The position numbers and the translations under genes are program-made. Source: Aquirhabdus parva (GTDB lineage Bacteria; Pseudomonadota; Gammaproteobacteria; Pseudomonadales; Moraxellaceae). From it: a stretch of 64,000 nt of DNA. This document shows positions 45,903 to 54,822 of this stretch, in pieces. Numbering within the stretch: position 1 is the first letter of the stretch; the number at the start of each line of letters is the position of its first letter. Location: positions 186,001 to 250,000 of the forward strand of contig NZ_CP031222.1 in assembly GCF_003351745.1 (NCBI RefSeq), given 5' to 3'. The notes under the pieces are model-generated. The model was not told the origin of the DNA and ran no database searches. It saw only the letters and a list, made by a program, of their open reading frames with translations.

Positions 45903-47141
45903 ATGAAAAGACAGTCAGTCGCCATCATCGGCGCAGGGACAGCGGGTCTGGCGACAGCAATTGTGCTGGCGAAACAAGGGCATGATGTCACGATCTTTGA
46001 ACAAGCCATTGTCATGGAGAACGTTGGAGCTGGGCTATTACTTCAGCCTTCAGGCATGGCCGTTTTTCAGCATTTGGGAGCTTTAGAGCATGCTTTGGAT
46101 TTAGGCGCACCTGTGGATGCGCTGCAAGGCTGGTCGAAGACACGGCTACTGGTCAATAGTTATTATGCCGAGGCTGCATCTGAGTGGACGGGTCTCGGCA
46201 TGCATCGTGCCGCACTTTGCGCAGTCCTGATGCAACAGCTTAAAACGCTGGATATCCCGATCAGTATGGCCACAGAAGTCACCGCGGTGATTGACCATCA
46301 GGATCAGATGCAGGTCGATACACTGACGCAAGGCGTCAGCGCTTCTTTAAAGTTTGATATGGTCTTGGTTGCCAATGGTGCACGCAGTCAGTTACGCCCA
46401 GAAGTCTGGACACGGCTGAATCAGCCTTATCCATGGGGTGCCGTATGGGCGATCGTGCCGGAGACGACCATGTTGGATTATCGAATTTTGCATCAGTTCT
46501 ATCACGGTGCCTCGCGCATGATGGGACTTTTACCGACGGGATCGGTACCAGAAAGCGGGCAGCGTTTAACCAGTATTTTTTGGAGCTTGCCGAGCGAGCA
46601 AATCGATCAGTGGATCAATGCACCACAAGATGAGTTTCAAAAATGGCAGGATGAAGTCAGTCAAATTTGGCCTGCTGCGGGGGCTTGGATTAAAGACAGC
46701 ATCCAAAGTAGCCGGCAGTTTATGCCCGCACGCTATCGCGATGTGGTGATGACGTGTTTTGGGCAGAATCGCTTAGGTGTGATCGGCGATGCAGCGCATG
46801 CCATGAGTCCGCAGCTTGGACAAGGCGCAAATATGGCGCTACTCGATGCTTGGGCCATAGGGCAGGCGTTTGCAAAATCAACGAATTATGCTGAAGTTTG
46901 GTCGCAGTATCATCAACTGCGTCAACCATCGATTCGCTTTTATCAGTCGATGAGTCGCTTATTGACACCTTTTTATCAGTCTCATTCAACATCGTATGGC
47001 GTGATGCGTGATGTGGCTTTTACATGGATGTATCGTTTGCCATGGCTACGCAAGCAAATGGCAGCAACGATATCGGGTGTAAAAACAGGACCGCTACGAG
47101 AGATTGATTTAGAATCTATCCGCCGTAGCCATCCTGTTTAA
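45903..47141 (+). CDS. FAD-dependent monooxygenase
   Basis: 412 residues from the ATG at 45903; the frame opens at a TTG at 45864, which adds unlikely sequence. Group A flavoprotein hydroxylase: FAD motif AIIGAGTAGLATAIVLAKQGHDVTIFEQ (GxGxxG), the mid-region DG-like motif (LVANGARSQLRP) and GVIGDAAHAMSPQLGQGANMALLDA that binds the ribityl chain. Resembles salicylate/kynurenine hydroxylase-type and UbiH-like enzymes. It could act on an aromatic or isoprenoid substrate; no catabolic operon is beside it. Confidence 0.9.
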   Translation: MKRQSVAIIGAGTAGLATAIVLAKQGHDVTIFEQAIVMENVGAGLLLQPSGMAVFQHLGALEHALDLGAPVDALQGWSKTRLLVNSYYAEAASEWTGLGMHRAALCAVLMQQLKTLDIPISMATEVTAVIDHQDQMQVDTLTQGVSASLKFDMVLVANGARSQLRPEVWTRLNQPYPWGAVWAIVPETTMLDYRILHQFYHGASRMMGLLPTGSVPESGQRLTSIFWSLPSEQIDQWINAPQDEFQKWQDEVSQIWPAAGAWIKDSIQSSRQFMPARYRDVVMTCFGQNRLGVIGDAAHAMSPQLGQGANMALLDAWAIGQAFAKSTNYAEVWSQYHQLRQPSIRFYQSMSRLLTPFYQSHSTSYGVMRDVAFTWMYRLPWLRKQMAATISGVKTGPLREIDLESIRRSHPV

Positions 47142-47156
47142 CGATGCAAGACCTGC

Positions 47157-48065
47157 TTAGTGCGGGAGTTTCTTGCTGGGTGTCATGATCTTCGCGGTCA
47201 GTAAGCCATCTTCTCCAAAGAGTTTTTCCTGCCATGTTGCAAGCAGCGCATCGGTATCGTGATGGCTTGGGTGGAAGTTGGGTTTAAACCAGTCCAAATA
47301 TTGGGGGATCAGGCTAGAGAGTACGCCTTTACGACCAAAAATATAATTGAAGCCTTTTAGATTTTGACGCACTTTGAATAACTGCCCATCTTTAGCCAAT
47401 AAACGGGCTTGGAACCAGAAAATAACCGCGAAGAAAACGATGGTCGTCGGGATCATAAAACTGGCTCGTAACAGGTATCCGCCGCCGACCGCTTCATAGA
47501 CATCAAAGGCCACGGTTTTATGCTCGTTCTCTTCGACCGAATGCCATAGGTAAAGGTTACGGATCTCAGGTGAGAAGGTATTGATCACCTCTTCATCTTT
47601 GAGCAGCATCTCGGTAAATACGGCGGTGTAGTGCTCTAAACAGGCGGTTGCCGCTAGATGGACAATCGGTGGCGTGAAGCGTTTGACTTGGCGTAAAAGA
47701 AAGCCCACATCGCGATCCAGCTTGTCGACTTGAAAGCCCTGAACAGTTGCAGCGTCATTGAAAGCCTTATGCGCCAAAGAGTGCAATGCCTCTTGACCGA
47801 TGAATCCAGAAATCTGTGCTTTGAGGACGGGATCGGTAATTCGATTGCGATAGTGGCGTACCGCTTCGACAAAGAAGAACTCGCCTTCCGGAAATAACGA
47901 GGATAATGCGGTCACGAATGTGGTTTTAAACGGATTGCCATCAACGTAATAGCGCGGTACTCTGTCTGCAGAGAAGTCAAAATCGATTCTTCTTGGTGGG
48001 ATTTTTGCCTGCACACCTGCCGCCGGTTTTGCTTTAGTTGGTTCTATCGAGGTAATCGCGCTCAT
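47157..48065 (-). CDS. PF10118 'metal-dependent hydrolase' family protein
   Basis: 302 residues from the ATG at 48065 (AGGAAG 8 bases upstream); a longer frame to 48122 overlaps the divergent regulator's region. Family features: ALSSLFPEGEFFFVEAVRHYRN, FIGQEALHSLAHKAFN, ACLEHYTAVFTEMLL, and WHSVEENEHKTVAFDVY; the repeated E-x-x-H pairs suggest a di-iron carboxylate site like that of ferritin-like oxygenases. A hydrophobic stretch (about 205-225) may anchor it to the membrane. Often found with AraC-type regulators and lipid or hydrocarbon genes. Substrate unknown. Confidence 0.87.
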   Translation of the reverse strand: MSAITSIEPTKAKPAAGVQAKIPPRRIDFDFSADRVPRYYVDGNPFKTTFVTALSSLFPEGEFFFVEAVRHYRNRITDPVLKAQISGFIGQEALHSLAHKAFNDAATVQGFQVDKLDRDVGFLLRQVKRFTPPIVHLAATACLEHYTAVFTEMLLKDEEVINTFSPEIRNLYLWHSVEENEHKTVAFDVYEAVGGGYLLRASFMIPTTIVFFAVIFWFQARLLAKDGQLFKVRQNLKGFNYIFGRKGVLSSLIPQYLDWFKPNFHPSHHDTDALLATWQEKLFGEDGLLTAKIMTPSKKLPH

Positions 48066-48178
48066 GGGAGTTCTTCCTTTAGTGAACAATCGTACACCCA
48101 CATTATGTGACGGCCATCGCACATGTTATAGTTCTTCATACGACATTTTTCTGTCAGTTCACGACAAGTAACTTTTCT

Positions 48179-49195
48179 ATGAATATATCGACACCTTTAC
48201 CAACGGCATCACCTACCGTACTCGGGGTTTACCTCGGGCTGCTGGTCGATGTGGTTGCACGTTGGGATATCTCCGCCGAAGAGCTGCTGGACGGGAGTGG
48301 CATCAGAACTGAGCAACTCCATGATGCCTTCTGGTATGTCGATTTTAGGACGTTTTCTGCGATTTTTAAGCGCGCAGTGATCCTCACCAATGAACCCGGA
48401 CTCGGTTTTCACATCGGCAAACAGATGAAAGTATCGTGTCATGGGCTGATTGGATTTGCAGCCATGATCGCAAAAGATGTGCGAGAGGCACTTGAGATTG
48501 CACAACAATTTATACACCTGCAATCCTCCGCATTCAACTTTCGTCTCGAAGTCGAAGGGGATCTTGCTTATTATTATGTCAGTGAAGTTTATCCTGATTG
48601 TTCACTCGGTGAAGTCGGAACTATGGCAATTTTGCTAGGTTTTGTGATGATGGGTGAAGCCATTACTGGTCAGCATCTGGAAGGTTCAGCGGATGTCATG
48701 TTTGAATGTCCTGATTATTTTGATCGCTTCCAGCAATTGCTGCCAGGGACGGTTCGTTTTGGTCAGCCTTATACGCGAATTGTATTTCCAGCATCATACC
48801 TTGAACTTCCTCTCATTATGGCTGATCCACTGACCGCGCGTTTAGCGCGTGAGCAGTGCAAACGTGAACTGAATTCTTTAATGAAAGACACCAGCTTTAG
48901 TCGTCTGGTGAGTGAACTGGTTTATGATGAGGCGCTCGGCTTTTGTACGATTGAAGAGGTTGCAGATAAGCTTCATCTTTCGACACGAACCCTACAGCGC
49001 CAACTTGCACAAGAGAATCAAAGTTTTAGCACCTTGATTGATGAACTTCGCCAGCGTAAGGCAACGGCTATGGTCAAGAAACGCGAGTTTAGTTTAGAGT
49101 TGATTGCTGAAAAGTTAGGCTATACGGATACGACGAATTTTATCCGTGCGTTCAAGCGCTGGACAGGCAAAACACCGAAAAAATATTTAGACTAA
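48179..49195 (+). CDS. AraC family transcriptional regulator
   Basis: 338 residues from the ATG at 48179. N-terminal Arabinose_bd-type ligand domain (PF12625 type: LLDGSGIRTEQLHDAFWYVDFRTFSAIF, LGFHIGKQMKVSCHGLIGFAAM) and a C-terminal double HTH: CTIEEVADKLHLSTRTLQRQLAQENQSF and FSLELIAEKLGYTDTTNFIRAFKRWTGKTPKKY. It is divergent from the PF10118 gene with a 113-base spacer, so it probably controls that gene and itself. The effector is unknown. Confidence 0.93.
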   Translation: MNISTPLPTASPTVLGVYLGLLVDVVARWDISAEELLDGSGIRTEQLHDAFWYVDFRTFSAIFKRAVILTNEPGLGFHIGKQMKVSCHGLIGFAAMIAKDVREALEIAQQFIHLQSSAFNFRLEVEGDLAYYYVSEVYPDCSLGEVGTMAILLGFVMMGEAITGQHLEGSADVMFECPDYFDRFQQLLPGTVRFGQPYTRIVFPASYLELPLIMADPLTARLAREQCKRELNSLMKDTSFSRLVSELVYDEALGFCTIEEVADKLHLSTRTLQRQLAQENQSFSTLIDELRQRKATAMVKKREFSLELIAEKLGYTDTTNFIRAFKRWTGKTPKKYLD

Positions 49196-49202
49196 AACGA
49201 AA

Positions 49203-49237
49203 AATCCTTTCATACACATCACGCGTATGAAAGGATT
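49203..49237. terminator. Bidirectional terminator between the AraC gene and the GT39 gene
   Basis: Perfect 13-base arms AATCCTTTCATAC (49203-49215) and GTATGAAAGGATT (49225-49237), loop of 9 bases. On the minus strand it is followed by TTTTCGTTTT, so it mainly ends the glycosyltransferase operon. Confidence 0.85.
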
Positions 49238-49250
49238 GTATTGATCATAT

Positions 49251-50927
49251 CTACTTAGACGTCTCTACAGGCGTACCCGTCATAAATACATCAAAATTAC
49301 GCTCCTGATAGAGCGGTTTCAATGTGCCTAAAGCCTCTATTTTTTCGTTTTTAGGCACTAGAATCATCATTTGCTCGTTGTTTTTGATTCGGGCATCCAA
49401 ATCACTTTCATTCCAGAGCAGGTGGCTTTGCTGGGGTTCAAAGCGTAGACCATCTTTGATTTGTGCTGCGCCATTATCGCCTTTGACTGAAGGCCAATCT
49501 TCAACCCATTGGATTTGACGTTTTTGGTTCAATACAAAGGGGATGTCATAGTAGTAATTGTGATAGAACACCAGCGGCATATTGGGTTTCAAATCAGCTT
49601 GAAAGGCGATCTGATCGGCACTTGATTTATGGTCTAACCATTTCACGAGGAATGTGACGCTGGTACAGAGCAGCAGGGCTGAAATTAGGCCAACCTGAAA
49701 GGCTTTAATTTGATTGCGGTGAAAGAGATAACCTGTCAATACAATGGAAATAGTCAAAACGATGGCCAGAGTCAGTAGTCCAGTAGACTCGCTCGGGGTC
49801 AATTGACTGGCTGTTTTGGGGATATAAGGCAGTGCAAATAACGCCGCAGTCAGAATTGTGAGGAAGGCTAAATTGGCCCAATCACTCCAAACTTTACGAT
49901 AAGTCCCATCCAGACTAAATGCTTTATGCAAGACGCAAGCTAGGTAAATGGCCAGTGGCGGTGTTGCCGGCAAGATATAACCCGCCAATTTTGACGGTGG
50001 AATCGAGAAGAAGACGATGACCGAAACTGCCCACCAGATGAGTAATAAAAATATGGGCTTATTCAACAGTGCTGCGGCAGGTTTCCATGTATAGCGCTTA
50101 CCAATCAACAGCAGCCAAGGCAGGAAGCTGATGATCAAACATACAAGATAGAAGGGCCACGGCTGTTTATTATTAAACTGGCCGGATGAGAAGCGATCAA
50201 ATTGTTGTTCAATAAAGAAATAATGCAGAAAATTTGGATATTTCTGCTGAGCGAAATACAGCCAAGGTGAAATGATCGCGAGAAATAGCAATATGCCCAG
50301 CGGATGAAGCAGCGCGGGGATACGACGCCAATTTCCTGTCACGATGAGCCAAGGCAGTAAAATCATGCCCGGAATGAGTACGCCAATTAAGCCTTTGGAG
50401 AGTAGTGCTAAAGCCGCTGCTACATAACCCAGATATAAACTTTTACGCTCACGTGTCAATGTGAAATCGGCGAAGGCAAACACTGTCAACGAGATCCAAG
50501 CCGCGACCAAAAGGTCATGGTTAATATACTGACTACTGCCGTAGACCAACACACTGCTGGCCAGTACAAGCACACTGGTTCTGGCCAGTGTTTGACGATT
50601 TTTGACCTCTGCATGGCGTGAGATAAACCAGAAAACGCCTGTCAACATCACCATTGCAGCAAAAACAGGCACGAGGCGCATGACCCAGACATGGACGCCA
50701 AAAATTTCCATCAAGCCCCCACCCAGCCAATGCAGTAGCGGTGGTTTATGGAAGAAGGGTACTCCATCAATGCGAGGGGTGAGCCAATCCCCGGATTCAA
50801 TCATCCAGCGGGTAATATCGGCATAGCGCCCTTCATCTGGGACGCTCAATTGCCGAATACTGGCGGCGATCCCTAGCCAAAGTGCAATAAGGACTAGAAA
50901 GACTTTATTGGAGCGAATCGTAAACAT
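49251..50927 (-). CDS. GT39/ArnT-like glycosyltransferase (FlmK/ArnT type)
   Basis: Multi-helix inner-membrane transferase, 558 residues. The N-terminal loop holds the catalytic acidic motif PDEGRYADITRWMIESGDWLTPRIDGVPFFHKPPLLHW, hallmark of ArnT-like enzymes (D-E pair and the KPP motif). Around twelve hydrophobic segments follow and a periplasmic C-terminal domain of about 130 residues. ArnT and FlmK move an amino sugar from undecaprenyl phosphate to lipid A. As last gene of an operon with a NaxD-like deacetylase, GT2 and GtrA proteins, it is the probable lipid A transferase. Confidence 0.87.
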   Translation of the reverse strand: MFTIRSNKVFLVLIALWLGIAASIRQLSVPDEGRYADITRWMIESGDWLTPRIDGVPFFHKPPLLHWLGGGLMEIFGVHVWVMRLVPVFAAMVMLTGVFWFISRHAEVKNRQTLARTSVLVLASSVLVYGSSQYINHDLLVAAWISLTVFAFADFTLTRERKSLYLGYVAAALALLSKGLIGVLIPGMILLPWLIVTGNWRRIPALLHPLGILLFLAIISPWLYFAQQKYPNFLHYFFIEQQFDRFSSGQFNNKQPWPFYLVCLIISFLPWLLLIGKRYTWKPAAALLNKPIFLLLIWWAVSVIVFFSIPPSKLAGYILPATPPLAIYLACVLHKAFSLDGTYRKVWSDWANLAFLTILTAALFALPYIPKTASQLTPSESTGLLTLAIVLTISIVLTGYLFHRNQIKAFQVGLISALLLCTSVTFLVKWLDHKSSADQIAFQADLKPNMPLVFYHNYYYDIPFVLNQKRQIQWVEDWPSVKGDNGAAQIKDGLRFEPQQSHLLWNESDLDARIKNNEQMMILVPKNEKIEALGTLKPLYQERNFDVFMTGTPVETSK

Positions 50928-50930
50928 AGC

Positions 50931-51344
50931 TTATCTCGGGGCTCTTTTATCAGAGTCTGTTGTGTCAAATGCAAACTGCCGACTTAAAATAAAGGTCATT
51001 GCGGCAGTTAAAATAATAATAAACGGTAAACCAATGTCGATCGAAATGGTCGTAAAACGTAGCATCAGCAGTAGCAAAGTTTCATTAAATATAAAGCCAA
51101 TCACCGCGACCAAAATAAAACGGGGCAACGTCTGTTGGTGAGAGAGATCCCCAGCGTCAAAGCTAAAGTAACGATGACCAAAATAACTAACCCAAAAGGC
51201 AGTCACAAAAGCAACTAGATTAGCCCAACCCGCAGCAATACCATGATTGGTTAATAGAATGGCAATCGCATAATGCGTCAGCGCGGCCAAAACACCAATG
51301 ACGCCAAAGCGTGCCAGTTGCCAGAAGGTTTGGCGATTAATCAT
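50931..51344 (-). CDS. GtrA family membrane protein
   Basis: 137 residues from the ATG at 51344 (an ATG at 51356 is possible), overlapping the GT2 stop. Four hydrophobic helices; family marks FWQLARFGVIGVLAALTHYAIAI and VAFVTAFWVSYFGHRYFSFD. GtrA proteins are thought to flip undecaprenyl-phosphate sugars across the inner membrane. Here it sits between the GT2 enzyme that makes such a lipid and the GT39 enzyme that uses it. Confidence 0.88.
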   Translation of the reverse strand: MINRQTFWQLARFGVIGVLAALTHYAIAILLTNHGIAAGWANLVAFVTAFWVSYFGHRYFSFDAGDLSHQQTLPRFILVAVIGFIFNETLLLLMLRFTTISIDIGLPFIIILTAAMTFILSRQFAFDTTDSDKRAPR

Positions 51345-52341
51345 GACCAGAGCCATGTGTGGAAATATCTGATTTTGGAATTTCTAAGTTGCGTGGGGCG
51401 ATGTTGTGCTCTTTGTCATATTGGCGCGCGACGATGTATTTGGGGCGACCTTTGGTTTCGTTATAGATACGCGCGATATATTCACCCAATACGCCAATAA
51501 ACAGCAGTTGAATTCCCCCCAGCAACATCATGCCTGCGGCAAGGGTAGCCCATCCCGGTTGTTGCACACCATCCACCAAGGTTTCACCAGTGATATAGAT
51601 GCCGTAAGCAAGCGCTAATAGTGCAATTGCTGCGCCGAGGAAGACACAGATCCGTAGCGGTAAATCCGAGAATGCGGTTAATCCTGTCAGGGCAAGGCTA
51701 GTGAGACGCTGCCAGTTAAAGTTGGATTCACCTTTGAGACGTGGCGCCTCGGTAAAGTGCACCCCGATACTGTGAAAGCCGACCCAAGCGTAAAGCCCTT
51801 TCATATAGCGGGTCCGTTCAGGCAGGTTGCGCAGAGCAAGAACGACTTGCTTATCCATCAAGCGAAAGTCACCGGCATCGGCAGGGATATCAATGGATGA
51901 ACTTTTATTGAGTAGCCAGTAGAAGTTTCGTGTGAGCCATTGCTTGAGATTGCTTTCTGTATTGCGGTCACGAATGCCGTAGACCATGTCATAGCCGCTT
52001 CGCCATAAATCCAGCATGGTTTTGATTGCGCTGATCGGATGCTGGAAGTCAGCATCAATCAAGAGGGCAATATCACCATTCACATGATCTAAGCCGGCAG
52101 TGATTGCAGCCTCTTTGCCGAAATTACGGGACAGTGCTAAGACCTTAAGCGGGTAATGAGCAAGCAAGGGTTGCAACGAGGCGATGGTATTATCTTTACT
52201 GCCATCGTCGATGACGATCATTTCATAAGAAACACCGAGTTCACTTAAATTTTTGGCCAAGGCTGGGATGAACAGTGGAATATTTTCCGCTTCGTTGTAC
52301 GCAGGAATCACACAAGAGATAAAAGGATGTTCGCGTGACAT
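51337..52341 (-). CDS. GT2 polyprenyl-phosphate glycosyltransferase (ArnC/FlmF2-like)
   Basis: 334 residues. GT-A domain: SCVIPAYNEAENIPLFIPAL, MIVIDDGSKDNT, SRNFGKEAAITAGLDHVNGDIALLIDADFQHP (DxD-like), DAGDFRLMDKQVV and ERTRYMKGLYAWVGF. Two C-terminal membrane helices (about 232-252, 268-290) and the GEYIARIYNETKGRPKYIV end common to ArnC, GtrB and FlmF2. It would link a sugar to undecaprenyl phosphate on the cytoplasmic face. The next gene starts one base upstream of its ATG side (deacetylase ends at 52342), showing tight coupling. Confidence 0.92.
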   Translation of the reverse strand: MSREHPFISCVIPAYNEAENIPLFIPALAKNLSELGVSYEMIVIDDGSKDNTIASLQPLLAHYPLKVLALSRNFGKEAAITAGLDHVNGDIALLIDADFQHPISAIKTMLDLWRSGYDMVYGIRDRNTESNLKQWLTRNFYWLLNKSSSIDIPADAGDFRLMDKQVVLALRNLPERTRYMKGLYAWVGFHSIGVHFTEAPRLKGESNFNWQRLTSLALTGLTAFSDLPLRICVFLGAAIALLALAYGIYITGETLVDGVQQPGWATLAAGMMLLGGIQLLFIGVLGEYIARIYNETKGRPKYIVARQYDKEHNIAPRNLEIPKSDISTHGSGHD

Positions 52342-53196
52342 TTATAGCGCTCCTGAGGGCGTTGGTGCAAGTGTAATATGACGATCAGAGCAGTCTTTGA
52401 GAAATTGATCTGAACTCAGGTACTGGTATTCGCGTACGCGTGCTGCGGCGATGGTATCGCTGAGGTCGGATACATCGACTGCTGGGTGGCACATGATCAG
52501 TAAACTGTGATCAATCCGAGATTTTCGTGTCGGTATCTGAGTTTGCCTGATGCTGTTGGCATGATCTAACCAAAATTGCGTAAGCGTAGGATAGGGTGTG
52601 GTTTCTGAAAAATCATAGATGCCCGCAAATTTCTGATTCTGCTGGATGCTGACGGTTTCACTCAGTCGGGTTAATGCTTGCGCGCCTAAGAACTGCAGCA
52701 TCTTACTTTTAAACCAAAAACGTGGGGTGATCACGGTGTCACTCAGGCTTCTGATCCAGCCTGTAAAATTCTGTGCAACGAGAAAATTTATCAATACATC
52801 ACGAATCACGGGGAACTGATGGATATGTTGATGCCCGTCCACAAAGTCCGGAGCACGTCCCATGACGTCGATAAAGCGTTGCCACTGATAGATCAGCGTC
52901 TGTTCAATTTGGGATTTGGATAGGGTTCGAAGCCACGCTTTTTGCATCACTTGTCCCAGCGGCAGGAACAACATTCCATCGCCAAAATCATGCGTAAGGT
53001 TAAAATGTAAACCGATCTGGGCGAGTGGTTTGCTGAGTTGGAGTTCGCGGAGTGTGGTGCCGTGGATAGGCCAATCTGATGCTTGGGTCATGCAGGAGGT
53101 GGCTTGAAGGCGGTTATGTGCAATGAGATCGACTATCGCCTGACTAATCGGCGTATTTAACGCATAATCATCTGCACAAAAGATAACGTTCGCCAT
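52342..53196 (-). CDS. ChbG/HpnK (YdjC-like) carbohydrate deacetylase, NaxD-like
   Basis: 284 residues. Family motifs: FCADDYALNTPISQAIVDL (metal-binding DD), IGLHFNLTHD, FVDGHQHIHQFPVIRD (H-x-H-x-x-H set) and MCHPAVD near the end. NaxD of Acinetobacter and Francisella is such an enzyme: it removes the acetyl group from undecaprenyl-phosphate N-acetylgalactosamine before galactosamine is put on lipid A. First gene of a four-gene operon with GT2, GtrA and GT39 proteins, which fits that role. The sugar identity is inferred. Confidence 0.87.
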   Translation of the reverse strand: MANVIFCADDYALNTPISQAIVDLIAHNRLQATSCMTQASDWPIHGTTLRELQLSKPLAQIGLHFNLTHDFGDGMLFLPLGQVMQKAWLRTLSKSQIEQTLIYQWQRFIDVMGRAPDFVDGHQHIHQFPVIRDVLINFLVAQNFTGWIRSLSDTVITPRFWFKSKMLQFLGAQALTRLSETVSIQQNQKFAGIYDFSETTPYPTLTQFWLDHANSIRQTQIPTRKSRIDHSLLIMCHPAVDVSDLSDTIAAARVREYQYLSSDQFLKDCSDRHITLAPTPSGAL

Positions 53197-53391
53197 AAGT
53201 CAGCCACTACTGGTTAATTCAGCACATTGTGAAGATTAACATAATCATTTCACAGCCTTTTCGTCTTCATCGAAAAATTAAAACCTGATTTGAGTGATTT
53301 AAAGCATGAAGACTCAATTTTGGCTTCACATTAGCATGTGAGACTTAGCTTAGACATATGGTGGTAGTGATGTGGCTATTGGGGGATCCAG

Positions 53392-54822
53392 TTATGCTCT
53401 CACCATGCGGAATTCAAAGCGTAGCCCACCTTGATCTGGCCGATTATGCAAGGTTACTTGTCCGCCATAGCGCTGGGCTATTTCCTGAATGATGGTCAGT
53501 CCCAAACCACTTCCGGCGTCATTTTGCCCCAGCGCACGATAAAAAGGATCAAAGACCCGGAGTAGGTCAGATTCAGGAATGCCTAAGCCGCTATCCGTAA
53601 CCTCAATCACGGCTAATGCTTCTTCGCCATAGATACGGATATCGACTTGTCCCCCTTCGGGGGTATAACGGATCGCATTGCTGATGGCATTTCGGAGGAT
53701 GGTTTGCACGTCTTGTAATGCGGCATGGACCGCAACGTCATCTTGCTGTACCACGCCAAGATCGATATTTTTTTGCAGTGCGAGTGGCATGAGGTCACCA
53801 AGCACCTCATGTAAACAGGCAGTCAGCGAGACATACTCAATGTTGCCCGTATAACCACTATGCTGTTTGGCGAGGCTTAATAGTTGCTCAAGCAGGTGCT
53901 GGGAGCGATTCAGACCTTGTCTCAGTTGGCGGACGCGTTCGATGCCTTCAGGGGTGAGCGCTGTGTGTTCAAGGTTTTCAGTTTGTAGCGTGAGCGCGGT
54001 AATTGGTGTCCGTAACTCATGCGCTGCGTCTGCAATAAAGCGGCGCTGGTGATTGAGACTGTGAGAAAGCCTGCGTAATAAATTATTAATTGAAAATACA
54101 AAAGGTAAAATTTCTCGTGGAATTTTTTGATTGTTTAGTGGCAAAGGCACACCATCTTTCTGTTGATCGGTATGTAGCGCCAATGCCGTAATGGGTTTAA
54201 ACGCTTGGCGAATAACCAGTGTAATGACCAGCAGCAGTACGGGAAACAAAACGACCAGTGGGATCATCATGCGCAGGCTGGTATAGCGTGCCAGTTCATC
54301 GCGTAATGCCGTCCGTTGCCCGACGAGGAATTGCTGTCCAGTGGGTAACGTTCGGACAAAAACACGCCAGTCTTCTCCCTGACTTTGGAGGGTGGATAGG
54401 CCATCTGCTAAGTGCTTGGGAACCTGTATCCAATGCGCTTGGATGGGCTGCCCATCCGCAACTAAAGGTTGAATAATGATTTTTGCTTCTTGAAGTTCTG
54501 ATTCTTTATGTTTCTTTCTTTTTAAAGAGAGGTCGGTTTGAGGCGGCTCATCCATGGGAGGGGGTGGGGACGGGAGTTGTCCATGGGCGATCATGCTCGG
54601 GAAAGTGAGGGCTTGTTGATCTGCTACAAGTTGTGCGATCAATTCTAAATTATGATCTTGCATATTGAGCGCTTCTTTGCGGGTGGCATGGTACTCCCCG
54701 AAAGCGGCTAATAAACCAATAATCAAAATCAGGCTAAAGAACCACCAGACCAGATAATCGCGTAATGAGCGATATTTTCTCAAATCCTGTTCTGGCGCTA
54801 AGCGGGGTGCCGAGGTCGTCAT
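53392..54822 (-). CDS. Sensor histidine kinase, PmrB/QseC-like
   Basis: 476 residues. Membrane helices at about 24-45 and 187-208 enclose a periplasmic domain of about 140 residues with a Pro-rich and a Lys/Arg-rich stretch (SLKRKKHKE). No clear ExxE iron motif is seen. HAMP, HisKA with H268 (FIADAAHELRTPITAL), and HATPase with NAISNAIRYTPEGG and GSGLGLTIIQEIAQRYGG. Overlaps the response regulator by 4 bases. Its position beside the lipid A operon points to a PmrAB-type system controlling polymyxin-related changes; this is inferred. Confidence 0.85.
   Translation of the reverse strand: MTTSAPRLAPEQDLRKYRSLRDYLVWWFFSLILIIGLLAAFGEYHATRKEALNMQDHNLELIAQLVADQQALTFPSMIAHGQLPSPPPPMDEPPQTDLSLKRKKHKESELQEAKIIIQPLVADGQPIQAHWIQVPKHLADGLSTLQSQGEDWRVFVRTLPTGQQFLVGQRTALRDELARYTSLRMMIPLVVLFPVLLLVITLVIRQAFKPITALALHTDQQKDGVPLPLNNQKIPREILPFVFSINNLLRRLSHSLNHQRRFIADAAHELRTPITALTLQTENLEHTALTPEGIERVRQLRQGLNRSQHLLEQLLSLAKQHSGYTGNIEYVSLTACLHEVLGDLMPLALQKNIDLGVVQQDDVAVHAALQDVQTILRNAISNAIRYTPEGGQVDIRIYGEEALAVIEVTDSGLGIPESDLLRVFDPFYRALGQNDAGSGLGLTIIQEIAQRYGGQVTLHNRPDQGGLRFEFRMVRA

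Noticed and set aside
53197-53391. PmrA-type direct repeats upstream of the deacetylase gene
   Set aside because: Only partial TTTAA-like half-sites were found with wrong spacing; no convincing box.
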